From positions 62,001-126,000 of the forward strand of contig NZ_JAHBOI010000009.1 in the NCBI RefSeq assembly GCF_018531425.1: a DNA stretch of 64,000 nt, in the 5' to 3' direction. Source of the stretch: Paenarthrobacter sp. DKR-5. GTDB taxonomy: Bacteria > Actinomycetota > Actinomycetes > Actinomycetales > Micrococcaceae. Made by a program: the position numbers and the translations under genes. Shown here in pieces: positions 40,239-48,848 of the stretch (within the stretch, counting starts at the first letter, position 1; every line of letters begins with the position of its first letter). Under the pieces are notes generated by a model that had not been told where the DNA came from, did not search any database, and saw only the letters and a program-made list of their open reading frames with translations.

Positions 40239-40997
40239 ATGCCGGCAGGATCCGGATCCGGGGAGGGAGCTGCGCCCAGGAAGCTGCTCAAGCTGCTGGA
40301 AGCGCTGGGCAGCGCCGGGGGCCGCATTCAGTTGTCGGCTCTGGCGGCCGACGCCGGGATGGCGAAGTCCACCGCCCATCGCCTGCTCGCCGTGCTGGTG
40401 TCCGAGGGATGGGCCGCAGTCCACGAAGGCGGTTCCTACGAGCTCGGCCCGCGGGCACGGGCGGTCGCGGCTGCGGCCATGCGCGACCCGGTGAACGCCA
40501 GCGTGGACGGAATTCTGCAGAGCCTCTCCGACGAGGTTTCACAGACTGTCCACCTCGGCCTGGCGGCCGGCGACCGTTTCATTTACACCCACAAGGTCGA
40601 GGGGCCGCAGGGCTTTGGCATCGCCTCGCACGTGGGAATGAAGCAACTGCTGCACAGCACAGCCATCGGCAAGTGCATCCTCGCGGGCATGGACGACGCG
40701 GAGGTGGCAGAACTCGTGCAACGCACCGGCCTTGCTGCCCGGACGCCCCGAACCCATGTCACGCTCGATGCCCTGCTGTCTGACCTCGCCGGCATCAGGG
40801 CACGGGGCTTCTCGCTCGACGAAGAAGAAAACGAAACCAATATCCGCTGCCTCGCCGTACCCGTCCAGGTCCGCGGCAAAACCATCGGCGCCATCAGCAT
40901 CTCGACGGTCACACTGCTTACCGACCTCGACGCCGTCGTCGGCTTCGTTCCCGCGGCGCGCGCTGCGGCCTCACACATTCAGGACTGCTTGGCCTGA
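40239..40997 (+). CDS. IclR-family transcriptional regulator
   Basis: A 252-residue regulator: N-terminal winged helix (LLKLLEALGSAGG, then LAADAGMAKSTAHRLLAVL) and C-terminal IclR effector domain (GDRFIYTHKVEG, then LLHSTAIGKCILAGM, then RCLAVPVQVRGKTIGAISIS). It is divergent from the sugar-acid operon and almost certainly its regulator. ATG 40239 has AAGGAAG ten bases upstream; an ATG at 40194 is in frame but lacks a ribosome-binding site. Confidence 0.9.
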   Translation: MPAGSGSGEGAAPRKLLKLLEALGSAGGRIQLSALAADAGMAKSTAHRLLAVLVSEGWAAVHEGGSYELGPRARAVAAAAMRDPVNASVDGILQSLSDEVSQTVHLGLAAGDRFIYTHKVEGPQGFGIASHVGMKQLLHSTAIGKCILAGMDDAEVAELVQRTGLAARTPRTHVTLDALLSDLAGIRARGFSLDEEENETNIRCLAVPVQVRGKTIGAISISTVTLLTDLDAVVGFVPAARAAASHIQDCLA

Positions 40998-41084
40998 TGG
41001 ACGGCCGCCCCACCCGGGTCTAGTCTGGCAGTACTCCAGACCGGCCAGGTCCGGACCCGGTTTCCGAGGGAGGAGTGAGGGAAA

Positions 41085-41498
41085 ATGCCTTTGGCACGCG
41101 ACATCATGACCCCCGGGGCGGCCTGCGCCGCCGAGCAGGACACGCTGGAGGCAGCGGCCCGGAAGATGGCTGACCTCAACGTCGGATCGCTGCCGATCCT
41201 GGACCCGGAGCAGCATCTCGTGGGGGTCGTCACGGACCGGGACATCGTCGTCAAATGTGTTGCACAGGGACGCGACCCGTCCGGTATGACGGCCGGTGAA
41301 CTGGTGGAGGGACTGCCGGTCACCGTCAATGCGGACGACTCGATCGAGCACGCCATCTCGGTAATGCAGCGCCACCGGGTCCGCCGGCTGCCGGTGCTCC
41401 GCGGCGAGACACTTGTCGGGATCCTCAGCCAGGCTGACATCGCCCGCTATTACCCGGACTACCGCGTCGGGGACCTGATCGCCGCCATCTCGAGCTAG
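41085..41498 (+). CDS. Tandem CBS-domain protein
   Basis: A 137-residue protein made of two CBS motifs (ARDIMTPGAACAAEQDTLE, then VGVVTDRDIVVKCVAQG; second TVNADDSIEHAISVMQRH, then LVGILSQADIARYY). Such Bateman modules bind adenosyl nucleotides and often act as stand-alone energy or stress sensors. AGGGAGGAG lies before the ATG (42-57 bases are free upstream). It is a single-gene unit with no partner enzyme visible. Confidence 0.92.
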   Translation: MPLARDIMTPGAACAAEQDTLEAAARKMADLNVGSLPILDPEQHLVGVVTDRDIVVKCVAQGRDPSGMTAGELVEGLPVTVNADDSIEHAISVMQRHRVRRLPVLRGETLVGILSQADIARYYPDYRVGDLIAAISS

Positions 41499-41555
41499 GA
41501 GCAGTGAAGGAAATCCGGCTGGGATTCATCGGTCCGGATCGCTAATGTCGGGCGG

Positions 41556-42173
41556 GTGACCCTCCCGGAATCCCTTCTCGCCGTAGCAGCCGGACTGGGC
41601 GCCGGCCTCTCCCTCATTGTGGCCATCGGAGCCCAGAACGCGTTCGTGCTGCGCCAGGGCCTGCGCCGCGAACACATCCTCCCGATCGTGTTGATCTGCA
41701 TCGCCAGTGACGTGGTGCTGATCGCTGCCGGGGTTGCAGGGATTGGCGCCCTGACCCGCACAGCCCCCTGGGTGCTGCAAGTGGTCCGCTGGGCAGGTGC
41801 AGCGTTCCTCCTCGCCTACGCGGTCATCGCCGCGCGGCGGGCATTGCGACCGGGAGCACTCCAGACGGCGGGCTCCGGCGCGGCCGGCAGCCTGGCCGCC
41901 GCCGTCGGAACCTGCCTGGCCATCACCTGGCTGAACCCGCATGTGTACCTGGATACTGTGCTGCTGCTCGGCTCACTGGCTGCCCCGCACGGTCCCGACG
42001 GACGGTGGCTGTTCGCCCTCGGGGCCGCGCTCGGCAGCACCCTCTGGTTCAGCCTGCTCGGTTTCGGCGCGCGGTTCCTTGCGCCGGTCTTTGCCCGGCC
42101 GCGTTCCTGGCGCATCCTCGATGGCGGCATAGCGGTGCTGATGGCCGTTCTGGCCGCCGGTCTGATGGTCTGA
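41556..42173 (+). CDS. LysE/ArgO-family amino-acid exporter
   Basis: A 205-residue membrane protein with six hydrophobic segments. GAQNAFVLRQGLRREH (from residue 28) is the hallmark of the LysE/ArgO family exporting lysine or arginine; TWLNPHVYLDTVLLLGSL is also typical. GTG 41556 is used; the upstream purines are weak. The usual LysG/ArgP-type regulator is not adjacent. Confidence 0.9.
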   Translation: MTLPESLLAVAAGLGAGLSLIVAIGAQNAFVLRQGLRREHILPIVLICIASDVVLIAAGVAGIGALTRTAPWVLQVVRWAGAAFLLAYAVIAARRALRPGALQTAGSGAAGSLAAAVGTCLAITWLNPHVYLDTVLLLGSLAAPHGPDGRWLFALGAALGSTLWFSLLGFGARFLAPVFARPRSWRILDGGIAVLMAVLAAGLMV

Positions 42174-42179
42174 CCCGTC

Positions 42180-42917
42180 TCAGCCGGCCAGGTAGTCGTG
42201 CACCAATTCGGCGGGCGGCAGGCTCAGGTCGGTCAGGATGTGGCTTGACGAGACGATCTCGCGCACCGGCAGGTCGGACAGCGGCGCCAAAGCATGCGCG
42301 TGCAGTTCGAGCCGGGCGGGGCCGGTCCAGGCGCCGCGGATGGTCAGGTCCTGAATCTCGGTCCTGACGAGTTCCGCGATGCGGGGCTTGCCGTCGTAAC
42401 CGGGCATCAGCTTGAGCATCAGCGTCGGAATGGCGATTTCGGCGCGCGCTTCCTCCGGATCCATCACGGCGTGCTTGAAGCCCATCGTCGCCGTGGCGAC
42501 CCGCAGGCTGCCGTAGTCCAGGGTCCCGACGAGTGTGTCGGAATCGACGAACAGCCGCGGCCGGCCCAGCTTCTTCGGGTAGGCGCTGGCTTCCCGGCCG
42601 CCGGAGATTGCCGGCCCGTTGTCCAGGAACATGCTGTGGACATAATCCACGTCCTGGCCCTGGTACTTCACCCGCAGGACCTGCCCCGATTCGGTGTAAT
42701 CACCCAGGCCCGAGCTGTCGGGCATCCGGATCACCTCAAATCGCACCAGCGGGTCCGCGACCTCCAACGGTTCGGGGACGACAGCCCGCAATGCCTCCGG
42801 GTCCGTGCGGTAGGTGATGTTCAGGTACTCCCTGCCCACGAACCGGTACGGACCCCGGGGATAGGCCCCACCTCCGAGAGGGGTTGCAATGGACTGGAGC
42901 ACTTCATGGATTTGCAC
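42180..42917 (-). CDS. Acetoacetate decarboxylase-family protein
   Basis: A 245-residue protein of the acetoacetate decarboxylase family. The Schiff-base Lys lies in SGGREASAYPKKLGRPR, matching the GREx-x-YPKK motif of clostridial ADC. RGPYRFVGREYLNITYRTD at the N-terminus is also family-typical. It would decarboxylate acetoacetate to acetone or a related beta-keto acid. GTG 42917 is poorly supported by a ribosome-binding site. It is divergent from a LysR regulator. Confidence 0.87.
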   Translation of the reverse strand: MQIHEVLQSIATPLGGGAYPRGPYRFVGREYLNITYRTDPEALRAVVPEPLEVADPLVRFEVIRMPDSSGLGDYTESGQVLRVKYQGQDVDYVHSMFLDNGPAISGGREASAYPKKLGRPRLFVDSDTLVGTLDYGSLRVATATMGFKHAVMDPEEARAEIAIPTLMLKLMPGYDGKPRIAELVRTEIQDLTIRGAWTGPARLELHAHALAPLSDLPVREIVSSSHILTDLSLPPAELVHDYLAG

Positions 42918-42988
42918 AGCGATGCTGTCTTCCCGGCGCGCGTCGTCTGGCAGCCGTGCGGCCCGCGCACCGAGGTGCCGTGCGGCTC

Positions 42989-43040
42989 AAATACCCGCTC
43001 GACGCTAGGCGCGGCCGGCCCCGAAGTGAAATACCCGTTC
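42989..43040. promoter_or_regulatory. Direct repeat AAATACCCG(C/T)TC, 40-base period
   Basis: Copies at 42989-43000 and 43029-43040 differ at one position and are spaced about four helical turns apart, between the divergent ADC-like and LysR genes. Tandem sites on one helix face would suit a LysR tetramer. Confidence 0.4.
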
Positions 43041-43063
43041 CGCCGGATTCATACAATGGATGC

Positions 43064-43939
43064 ATGGATGTCGGGCTGCGGGACTTGGAACTGTTCATGG
43101 CCTTGGCCGAAGAAACCCACTTCACCCGCGCGGCGGCGCTCAAGGGCACCAGCCAGCCAACGCTCAGTCGCGCCGTCGGCCGGCTGGAGCGCGCCCTCGA
43201 TGCCCGGCTCGTGGTGAGAACGACGCGCAGCGTGGCACTCACTCCCGCAGGCGAGCGGCTCCGCTCCGAACTCGCGGCCGTTCTGCCGCAGCTGGACGCG
43301 GCCATCCGCGCGGTGAAGGAGTCCGATGTTCTGCGGCTGGGCTTCACCTGGCTGCTGCCCAGCTCACTGACCAAGGACCTGATCGGCCGGCTCGAGAAGG
43401 CCACCGGCTCACAGGTGCAGCTCGTTCGCTGCGACGACCGCTGGGGCGGAGTGGCCGACGGGCGCACGGACGCGGCGATCGTGTATGCCGGAACGGGCAC
43501 GGCGCCGTCGGTCCACACCGTGGAACTCACCACCGAGCCGCGCATTGTGGCTGTCGCGCGCGACCACCCGCTCGCGCGGAGGCGGAGGCTGCACTGGTCC
43601 GAGCTCTCCGACTATCCGCTGGTGGTCAATGCGGTCAGCGGCACGGTGGGCACCGACATCTGGCCCGGGGGCCGGCAGCCGGCCGTCGTTCTGAGCAGCC
43701 GCAACTACGACGAAGCAATCGAAACGGTCGCGGCCGGCAGAGGTATCGGTGTGCTTCCCGCTTCCGGCCGGCAGCATCCCCACCCGGGTGTGCGCTACAT
43801 CGCCGTTCCCGACGCCCCCGAGATCTCCCTCGAACTGGTCCTGCCCACCCATGCCCCGCACCCCTTGGCGGAGATACTGGAACGGCTGGCCCGCGAGGCA
43901 CGCCCCGGTACGCAGGGCCAGAGAGGGAAAAACTCTTAG
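43064..43939 (+). CDS. LysR-family transcriptional regulator
   Basis: A 291-residue LTTR: helix-turn-helix LELFMALAEETHFTRAAAL, then TSQPTLSRAVGRLE (residues 8-45), and a periplasmic-binding-like effector domain. It lacks the usual strong acidic tail. It is divergent from the acetoacetate-decarboxylase-like gene, its probable target. ATG 43064 was chosen because the LTTR domain starts right behind it; the ribosome-binding site is weak. Confidence 0.88.
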   Translation: MDVGLRDLELFMALAEETHFTRAAALKGTSQPTLSRAVGRLERALDARLVVRTTRSVALTPAGERLRSELAAVLPQLDAAIRAVKESDVLRLGFTWLLPSSLTKDLIGRLEKATGSQVQLVRCDDRWGGVADGRTDAAIVYAGTGTAPSVHTVELTTEPRIVAVARDHPLARRRRLHWSELSDYPLVVNAVSGTVGTDIWPGGRQPAVVLSSRNYDEAIETVAAGRGIGVLPASGRQHPHPGVRYIAVPDAPEISLELVLPTHAPHPLAEILERLAREARPGTQGQRGKNS

Positions 43940-43945
43940 CCGGAG

Positions 43946-45439
43946 TCAGAGTGCGGCGGCGAAGTCCTCGTGCTCGGCGTTGGCAACGTCCTTGCCGACG
44001 CCGGGAAAGGCCGGGGCGTGCACGCCAGCCATCTCCTCAAGGACCCGGATCACCTGGCAGCTGTAGCCGAACTCGTTGTCGTACCAGACGTAGAGCACCG
44101 CGTGGCGGCCGTTGGCGATCGTCGCCAGGCCATCCACGATGCCCGCCCGGCGGGAACCGACGAAGTCGGTGGAGACCACTTCCGGCGAGTCGATGTAGTC
44201 GATCTGCTTGTGCAGGTCCGAGTTCAGCGACATGCCGCGCAGGTAGGCGTTGATCTCGTCCTTGGTCGCCTCGGTCTGAAGCGTCAGGTTCAGGATCGCC
44301 ATGGACACATCCGGGGTGGGCACGCGGATCGAGTTGCCGGTGAGCTTGCCGGCGAGCTCGGGCAGGGCCTTGGCAACGGCCTTCGCGGCGCCGGTTTCGG
44401 TCAGCACCATGTTCAGCGCGGCCGAACGGCCCCGGCGGTCGCCCTTGTGGAAGTTGTCCGTCAGGTTCTGGTCATTGGTGAAGGAGTGCACAGTCTCCAC
44501 ATGCCCGTGCTCGACGCCGAAACGGTCATTGACTGCCTTGAGGACGGGGGTGATGGCGTTGGTCGTACACGAGGCGGCAGTGACGATGGTGTCGCTGTCC
44601 TCGATCGTGGCGTGGTTGATGCCGTGCACGATGTTCTTCAAGCTGCCTTTGCCGGGTGCTGTGAGCAGGACGCGGGAGACCCCGCGGCTGCGCAGATGCT
44701 GGGACAAGCCCTCCTCATCGCGCCAACGGCCGGTGTTGTCCACCACGACCGCGTCCTCGATGCCGTAGGCGGTGTAGTCCACGGACGCCGGATCCGAGGA
44801 GTAGATCACCTGGATGAGCGTGCCGTTGGCCAGGATGGTGTTGTTCTCGGTGTCAACGGTGATGGTGCCCTCGAACGGGCCGTGCACCGAGTCGCGGCGC
44901 AATAGGCTGGCGCGCTTCATCAGGTCGTTCTCCGAGCCTCTGCGGACCACAATGGCGCGCAGCCGCAGCCCGTGGCCGCCGCCGGAGTGCTCGATCAGGA
45001 TCCGGGCCAGCAGGCGTCCGATGCGGCCGAAGCCGTACAGCACGACGTCGGTGCTGGTCCGCCCGTCGGCCCCCTGGCGGTCCACGATGTCGGCAAGCTC
45101 GTCACGCAGGAACTGCTCCAGGCTCCGGCCCGCGGCCTCGCTGCGGAAGGCTACCGTGAGCCGCGCGACGTCCACCGATGCCGCGCCCAGCCGAAGCCCG
45201 TCGAGGGCGCTCAGGACGGGGAAGGTTTCCTCGATGGGAAGTTCGACGTCGTCGATCTGGCGGGCGAAGCGGTGCGCCTTGAGCAGTCCCATCACGGACT
45301 GGTTGATCAGGCTGCGGCCGTACACGCTGGTCACGACATTGTTCTCGCGGTACAGGCGGCCGATCAGCGGAATCATCGCTTCGGCAAGCGCCTCCCGACC
45401 GCTCCAGCCCTGCAGGTGTTGGTCAGCGAGGTGGTTCAA
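43946..45439 (-). CDS. gap: Glyceraldehyde-3-phosphate dehydrogenase, long GapB-like form
   Basis: A cytosolic GAPDH of about 497 residues. The catalytic Cys is in TAASCTTNAITPVLK, and the NAD(P) loop is VVLYGFGRIGRLLARIL after a 130-residue N-terminal extension (AMIPLIGRLYRENNVV) shared with corynebacterial GapB, a gluconeogenic NADP-preferring type. No ATG lies near the expected N-terminus. TTG 45439 with GGAAGG eight bases upstream gives a start that aligns with GapB. It is convergent with the LysR gene and probably monocistronic. Confidence 0.88.
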   Translation of the reverse strand: MNHLADQHLQGWSGREALAEAMIPLIGRLYRENNVVTSVYGRSLINQSVMGLLKAHRFARQIDDVELPIEETFPVLSALDGLRLGAASVDVARLTVAFRSEAAGRSLEQFLRDELADIVDRQGADGRTSTDVVLYGFGRIGRLLARILIEHSGGGHGLRLRAIVVRRGSENDLMKRASLLRRDSVHGPFEGTITVDTENNTILANGTLIQVIYSSDPASVDYTAYGIEDAVVVDNTGRWRDEEGLSQHLRSRGVSRVLLTAPGKGSLKNIVHGINHATIEDSDTIVTAASCTTNAITPVLKAVNDRFGVEHGHVETVHSFTNDQNLTDNFHKGDRRGRSAALNMVLTETGAAKAVAKALPELAGKLTGNSIRVPTPDVSMAILNLTLQTEATKDEINAYLRGMSLNSDLHKQIDYIDSPEVVSTDFVGSRRAGIVDGLATIANGRHAVLYVWYDNEFGYSCQVIRVLEEMAGVHAPAFPGVGKDVANAEHEDFAAAL

Positions 45440-45650
45440 CAGTGTTGCCTTCCGGGTCCACCCGAGACGGCTTGCACTTTCCTGCCGGGCCGCTGCACTG
45501 CGGAGACTAAAGAAAAGTCGGAGCAAGCATCGTCACGGGCTCCTACGTTTGTCACTACTCATTAGACGCGAACCGCGCAACGGAAGTCCACGTGGCGGAA
45601 GTGAGATCCATCTCATTGCCTCTTGACCGGACGGGGGGTGAAGATGATGT

Positions 45651-45672
45651 GATACTAAGTAGGCTTGGTATC
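45651..45672. promoter_or_regulatory. GATACTAAG-N4-CTTGGTATC palindrome
   Basis: Nine-base arms with one mismatch, 63 bases before the beta-hydroxyacid dehydrogenase start and in an AT-richer patch than its surroundings. It looks like a repressor site of MarR, PadR or similar type. No regulator gene is adjacent. Confidence 0.5.
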
Positions 45673-45735
45673 TTGGTCAAGCAGCCGGCTCGGATATCAA
45701 GTCTGCTCGACGCACCGATCGAAAGGCACCACCTC

Positions 45736-46602
45736 ATGGCACTTGCGGTAACAGTCCTCGGAACAGGCATCATGGGCCGGGGCATGGCCTCCCATCTGCT
45801 CAGCGAAGGTTTCGACGTCACGGTCTGGAACCGGACCCCGGAGAAAGCACAGCCGCTCGCCAACGAGGGGGCCCACGTTGCCACCGACGTCGCCTCTGCC
45901 GTGGCCGGCGCCAAAGTCGTCATCACCATCCTGATCGACGCCGACGCGGTGCTGGAAGTCGCCCGCGAGCTTCCCGGGGCGCTGGCCGAGGGTGCGGTCT
46001 GGCTGCAGGCCTCCACGATCGGCGCCGAGGGAACGGCCGCCGTCGCCCGCTTCGCCGAGCAGAACAACCTTCCCCTCGTGGATTCTCCGGTGCTGGGGAC
46101 CAAGCAGCCGGCCGAATCGGGCCAGCTCACGGCCCTCGTCGCCGGGCCCTCCGAGCTCATCAAGGCCGCGCGTCCGGTCCTGGAGGCTATCAGCGCCAAG
46201 GTCGTCGAGACCGGCAGCCGGATCGGTGACGGCACCGCCCTCAAGCTCGCCTGCAATGCCTGGCTCGCGACCATCACCGCTGGCATCGCCCAGTCGCTGG
46301 CGCTGGCTGCCGCACAGGGCCTCGACCCGCAGCTCTTCCTCGACGCGATCAAGGGCAGCGCGGTGGATACGCCCTATGCGCAGCTCAAGGGCGGTGCCAT
46401 GACGGCGGAGACGTACCCGACGGCGTTCGCCCTCGACGGGCTCGCCAAGGACCTGGGCCTGATCACCGACGCCGCCCGGGCTCACGGGGTGGATACGGGC
46501 ATCCTGGAGGCGGTCAGCGGCAGGTTCGGCACGGCCAGCGCCGCGGGCCATGGCAGCGAGGACATCGCGGCCGTCTACGAGAGCTTCAAGCACCGTCCCT
46601 GA
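45736..46602 (+). CDS. NAD(P)-dependent beta-hydroxyacid dehydrogenase
   Basis: A 288-residue 3-hydroxyisobutyrate dehydrogenase-family enzyme. TVLGTGIMGRGMASHLL (residues 6-22) is the dinucleotide loop, DSPVLGTKQPAESGQL the substrate loop and GDGTALKLACNAWLA carries the catalytic Lys. Members act on 3-hydroxyisobutyrate, tartronate semialdehyde or small aldehydes. AAAGG precedes ATG 45736. The gene is monocistronic behind a conspicuous operator. Confidence 0.87.
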   Translation: MALAVTVLGTGIMGRGMASHLLSEGFDVTVWNRTPEKAQPLANEGAHVATDVASAVAGAKVVITILIDADAVLEVARELPGALAEGAVWLQASTIGAEGTAAVARFAEQNNLPLVDSPVLGTKQPAESGQLTALVAGPSELIKAARPVLEAISAKVVETGSRIGDGTALKLACNAWLATITAGIAQSLALAAAQGLDPQLFLDAIKGSAVDTPYAQLKGGAMTAETYPTAFALDGLAKDLGLITDAARAHGVDTGILEAVSGRFGTASAAGHGSEDIAAVYESFKHRP

Positions 46603-46735
46603 CCCCCGGTTGCAGCCGACCCCTTGCCACCCCCGGGCGCGGAGACAAGAATGGTGCGAAGCGCAGGTCGAGACATGGCCGGCTTTCGCAGTACAAAGCC
46701 GACCGTCCCGTGGCGGCCGGCGGGCAAGGACGATC

Positions 46736-47050
46736 ATGCTCAACGTCCCTCATCTCCGCAGCCATAGCGACGCCGCCCACGTCAGGGATTTCCTCACCAC
46801 GTGCACGGCGTCCACCGACGACGAACTGATCCAGCCGTCGCTCGACTCCATGACGGGCGTCTACCTGACCTGGTGCGAGCTGCGCGGCGAAACACCGCTC
46901 AGCGACCGCCGGCTTACCCGGGCGCTGAGAAGGCTCGGCGTGAAACCGACACCGTGGCGGCCGATCCGGCGGCGGCATGCGCGCCGCTATCGGGGGGTCA
47001 GGCTCACCGGACCCCTTGTGACGCAGTACATCCTGGGATCCCTCTACTGA
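46736..47050 (+). CDS. Small orphan protein resembling a phage-primase C-terminal domain
   Basis: A 104-residue basic protein. ATG 46736 follows AAGGACG. The central and C-terminal part (VYLTWCELRGETPLSDRRL, then TRALRRLGVKP, then RRYRGVRLTG) recalls the winged-helix tail of phage and plasmid D5/P4-type primase-helicases (Y-x-x-WCE...PLS...ALxxLG...GIRL). No helicase or other phage gene is nearby. It may be a domesticated DNA-binding domain. The similarity is from memory of the family pattern and needs a profile search. Confidence 0.55.
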   Translation: MLNVPHLRSHSDAAHVRDFLTTCTASTDDELIQPSLDSMTGVYLTWCELRGETPLSDRRLTRALRRLGVKPTPWRPIRRRHARRYRGVRLTGPLVTQYILGSLY

Positions 47051-47071
47051 TCGACGGACGCAGGTCCGTGC

Positions 47072-47108
47072 ACGTTGGTCCGTGGCGCTAAGCCATGGAC
47101 CAGCGTGA
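47072..47108. terminator. Bidirectional hairpin between the orphan gene and treZ
   Basis: Sixteen-base arms (CACGTTGGTCCGTGGC and GCCATGGACCAGCGTG) with two wobble-compatible differences around GCTAA, between convergent stops at 47050 and 47112. Confidence 0.6.
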
Positions 47109-47111
47109 GCC

Positions 47112-48848
47112 TCAGGCCGTCCGTCCGACGACGGCACTGGCGCCCGGAAGGTCCAGGGTGCCGGCGCCGGGACCGATGCCGGGCTCGGTGGAGAGAAGGA
47201 TTTCTTCGAAGGCCACGGGTACGCTCCTGGCGCCGTCCGCAAGGTTCACCGCGACGGCGAGGGCTCCGCGCCGCATCAGGAACCACTGGTTGGACTCGTC
47301 GAATTCGGCCGCCACCTCGCCGAACCTAGGGTCGGTCAGCTCCGGCACCTCACGGCGGAGCCGGAGCAGCGCGCGGTAGAGCTCCAGCAACCGGGCGTGG
47401 TCCCCTTGCCCGGCCTCGGACCAGTCGAGCTTCGAGCGTTCGAAGGTGGCCGGATCCTGCGGGTCGGGCACCACCGCGGCGTCCCAGCCCATCCGTTCGA
47501 ACTCCTTGATCCGGCCCTCCGCCGTCGCCTTGCCGAGTTCCGGCTCAGGGTGCGAGGTGAAGAACTGCCACGGCGTAGAGGCACCGTATTCCTCTCCCAT
47601 GAAGAGCATCGGCGTGAACGGTGCGGTCAGGTTCAGCACAGCGGCGACCGCGAGGCGCCCGTAGCTCTCGGTGGCACTGATGCGGTCCCCGATCGCGCGG
47701 TTGCCCACCTGGTCGTGGTTCTGGATGCAGGTCACCAGTCGCCAGGTCGGAGTCTTGTGCAGATCCAGGGGCCGGCCATGGACACGGCCGCGGAAGGTGG
47801 ACAGCGTGCCGTCGTGGAAGAACCCGCGCGTCACCACCTTGGCCAGCGCGGCAAGGGAATTGAAGTCCTCGTAGTAGCCGGCGGTTTCACCGGTGACATT
47901 GACGTGCACCGCGTGGTGGAAATCGTCGCTCCACTGGCCGGTGAGGCCGTACCCGTTGGCTTCGCGGGAGGTGATCAGCTTCGGGTCGTTGAGATCCGAC
48001 TCCGCCACCAGGAACAACGGTTTACCCAGCTGCGCGGAGAGCACGTCGACTTGCGCCGCCATCTCCTCCAGCAGGTGCACCGCCGTGTGGTCCGCCAGCG
48101 CGTGCACCGCATCCAGACGGAGGCCGTCCACGTGGTAGTCGCGCAGCCACATCAGGGCGTTCTGCAGGATGTACGAGCGGACCTCCCCGGAATCCGGCCC
48201 GTCGAGGTTGATGCTCTCCCCCCACGTGTTCGAGCCCCCGGAGCTCATGTACGGTCCGAAGTTCGGCAGATAGTTCCCGCTCGGCCCGAGGTGGTTGTAG
48301 ACCACGTCCTGGATCACGCCGAGGCCGTGGCGATGGGCTGCGTCCACGAAGCGCTGGTAGGCCGCAGGGCCGCCGTACTGCTCCTGGACGGTGTACCACA
48401 GCACGCCGTCGTAGCCCCAGTTGTGCGTGCCGTTGAAACCGTTGACCGGCAGCAGCTCCACGAAGTCGATCCCCAGCTCCACGAGGTAGGGAAGCTTCCC
48501 GATGGCTGCGTCGAGGGTGCCCTCCGGGGTGAAGGTTCCGATGTGCAGCTCGTAAATCGAGCCGCCCGCCAGCTGCCGGCCGCGCCAGCCGCCGTCCTGC
48601 CACTCGTGCGCGCCGGGATTGAACGTGCGCGAGAGCTCGTGCACGCCGCGGGGCTGCCGCCGCGAGCGCGGGTCCGGGAACGCCTTGTCCGAGCCGTCCA
48701 GCAGGTAGCCGTAGTCGACTTCTCCCTGCGGTTCCCTGCCCGGACGCCACCAGCCGCCGCCGATCGGGGACATCGGGATCGTTTCACCGCCGGCGGAGAG
48801 CTCCACCTTGCCGGCCTTGGGGGCCCAGACGTCGAATCTGCTACTCAT
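47112..48848 (-). CDS. treZ: Malto-oligosyltrehalose trehalohydrolase
   Basis: A 578-residue GH13 enzyme that releases trehalose from maltooligosyltrehalose. The nucleophile Asp is in [12 protein letters not shown], the acid Glu in [10 protein letters not shown] and the stabilising Asp in IQNHDQVGN. The N-terminus ([13 protein letters not shown]) is the usual CBM48-like domain. ATG 48848, behind AAGGAG, overlaps the end of treY by eight bases. It is the last gene of the glycogen-to-trehalose operon. Confidence 0.95.
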   Translation of the reverse strand: MSSRFDVWAPKAGKVELSAGGETIPMSPIGGGWWRPGREPQGEVDYGYLLDGSDKAFPDPRSRRQPRGVHELSRTFNPGAHEWQDGGWRGRQLAGGSIYELHIGTFTPEGTLDAAIGKLPYLVELGIDFVELLPVNGFNGTHNWGYDGVLWYTVQEQYGGPAAYQRFVDAAHRHGLGVIQDVVYNHLGPSGNYLPNFGPYMSSGGSNTWGESINLDGPDSGEVRSYILQNALMWLRDYHVDGLRLDAVHALADHTAVHLLEEMAAQVDVLSAQLGKPLFLVAESDLNDPKLITSREANGYGLTGQWSDDFHHAVHVNVTGETAGYYEDFNSLAALAKVVTRGFFHDGTLSTFRGRVHGRPLDLHKTPTWRLVTCIQNHDQVGNRAIGDRISATESYGRLAVAAVLNLTAPFTPMLFMGEEYGASTPWQFFTSHPEPELGKATAEGRIKEFERMGWDAAVVPDPQDPATFERSKLDWSEAGQGDHARLLELYRALLRLRREVPELTDPRFGEVAAEFDESNQWFLMRRGALAVAVNLADGARSVPVAFEEILLSTEPGIGPGAGTLDLPGASAVVGRTA

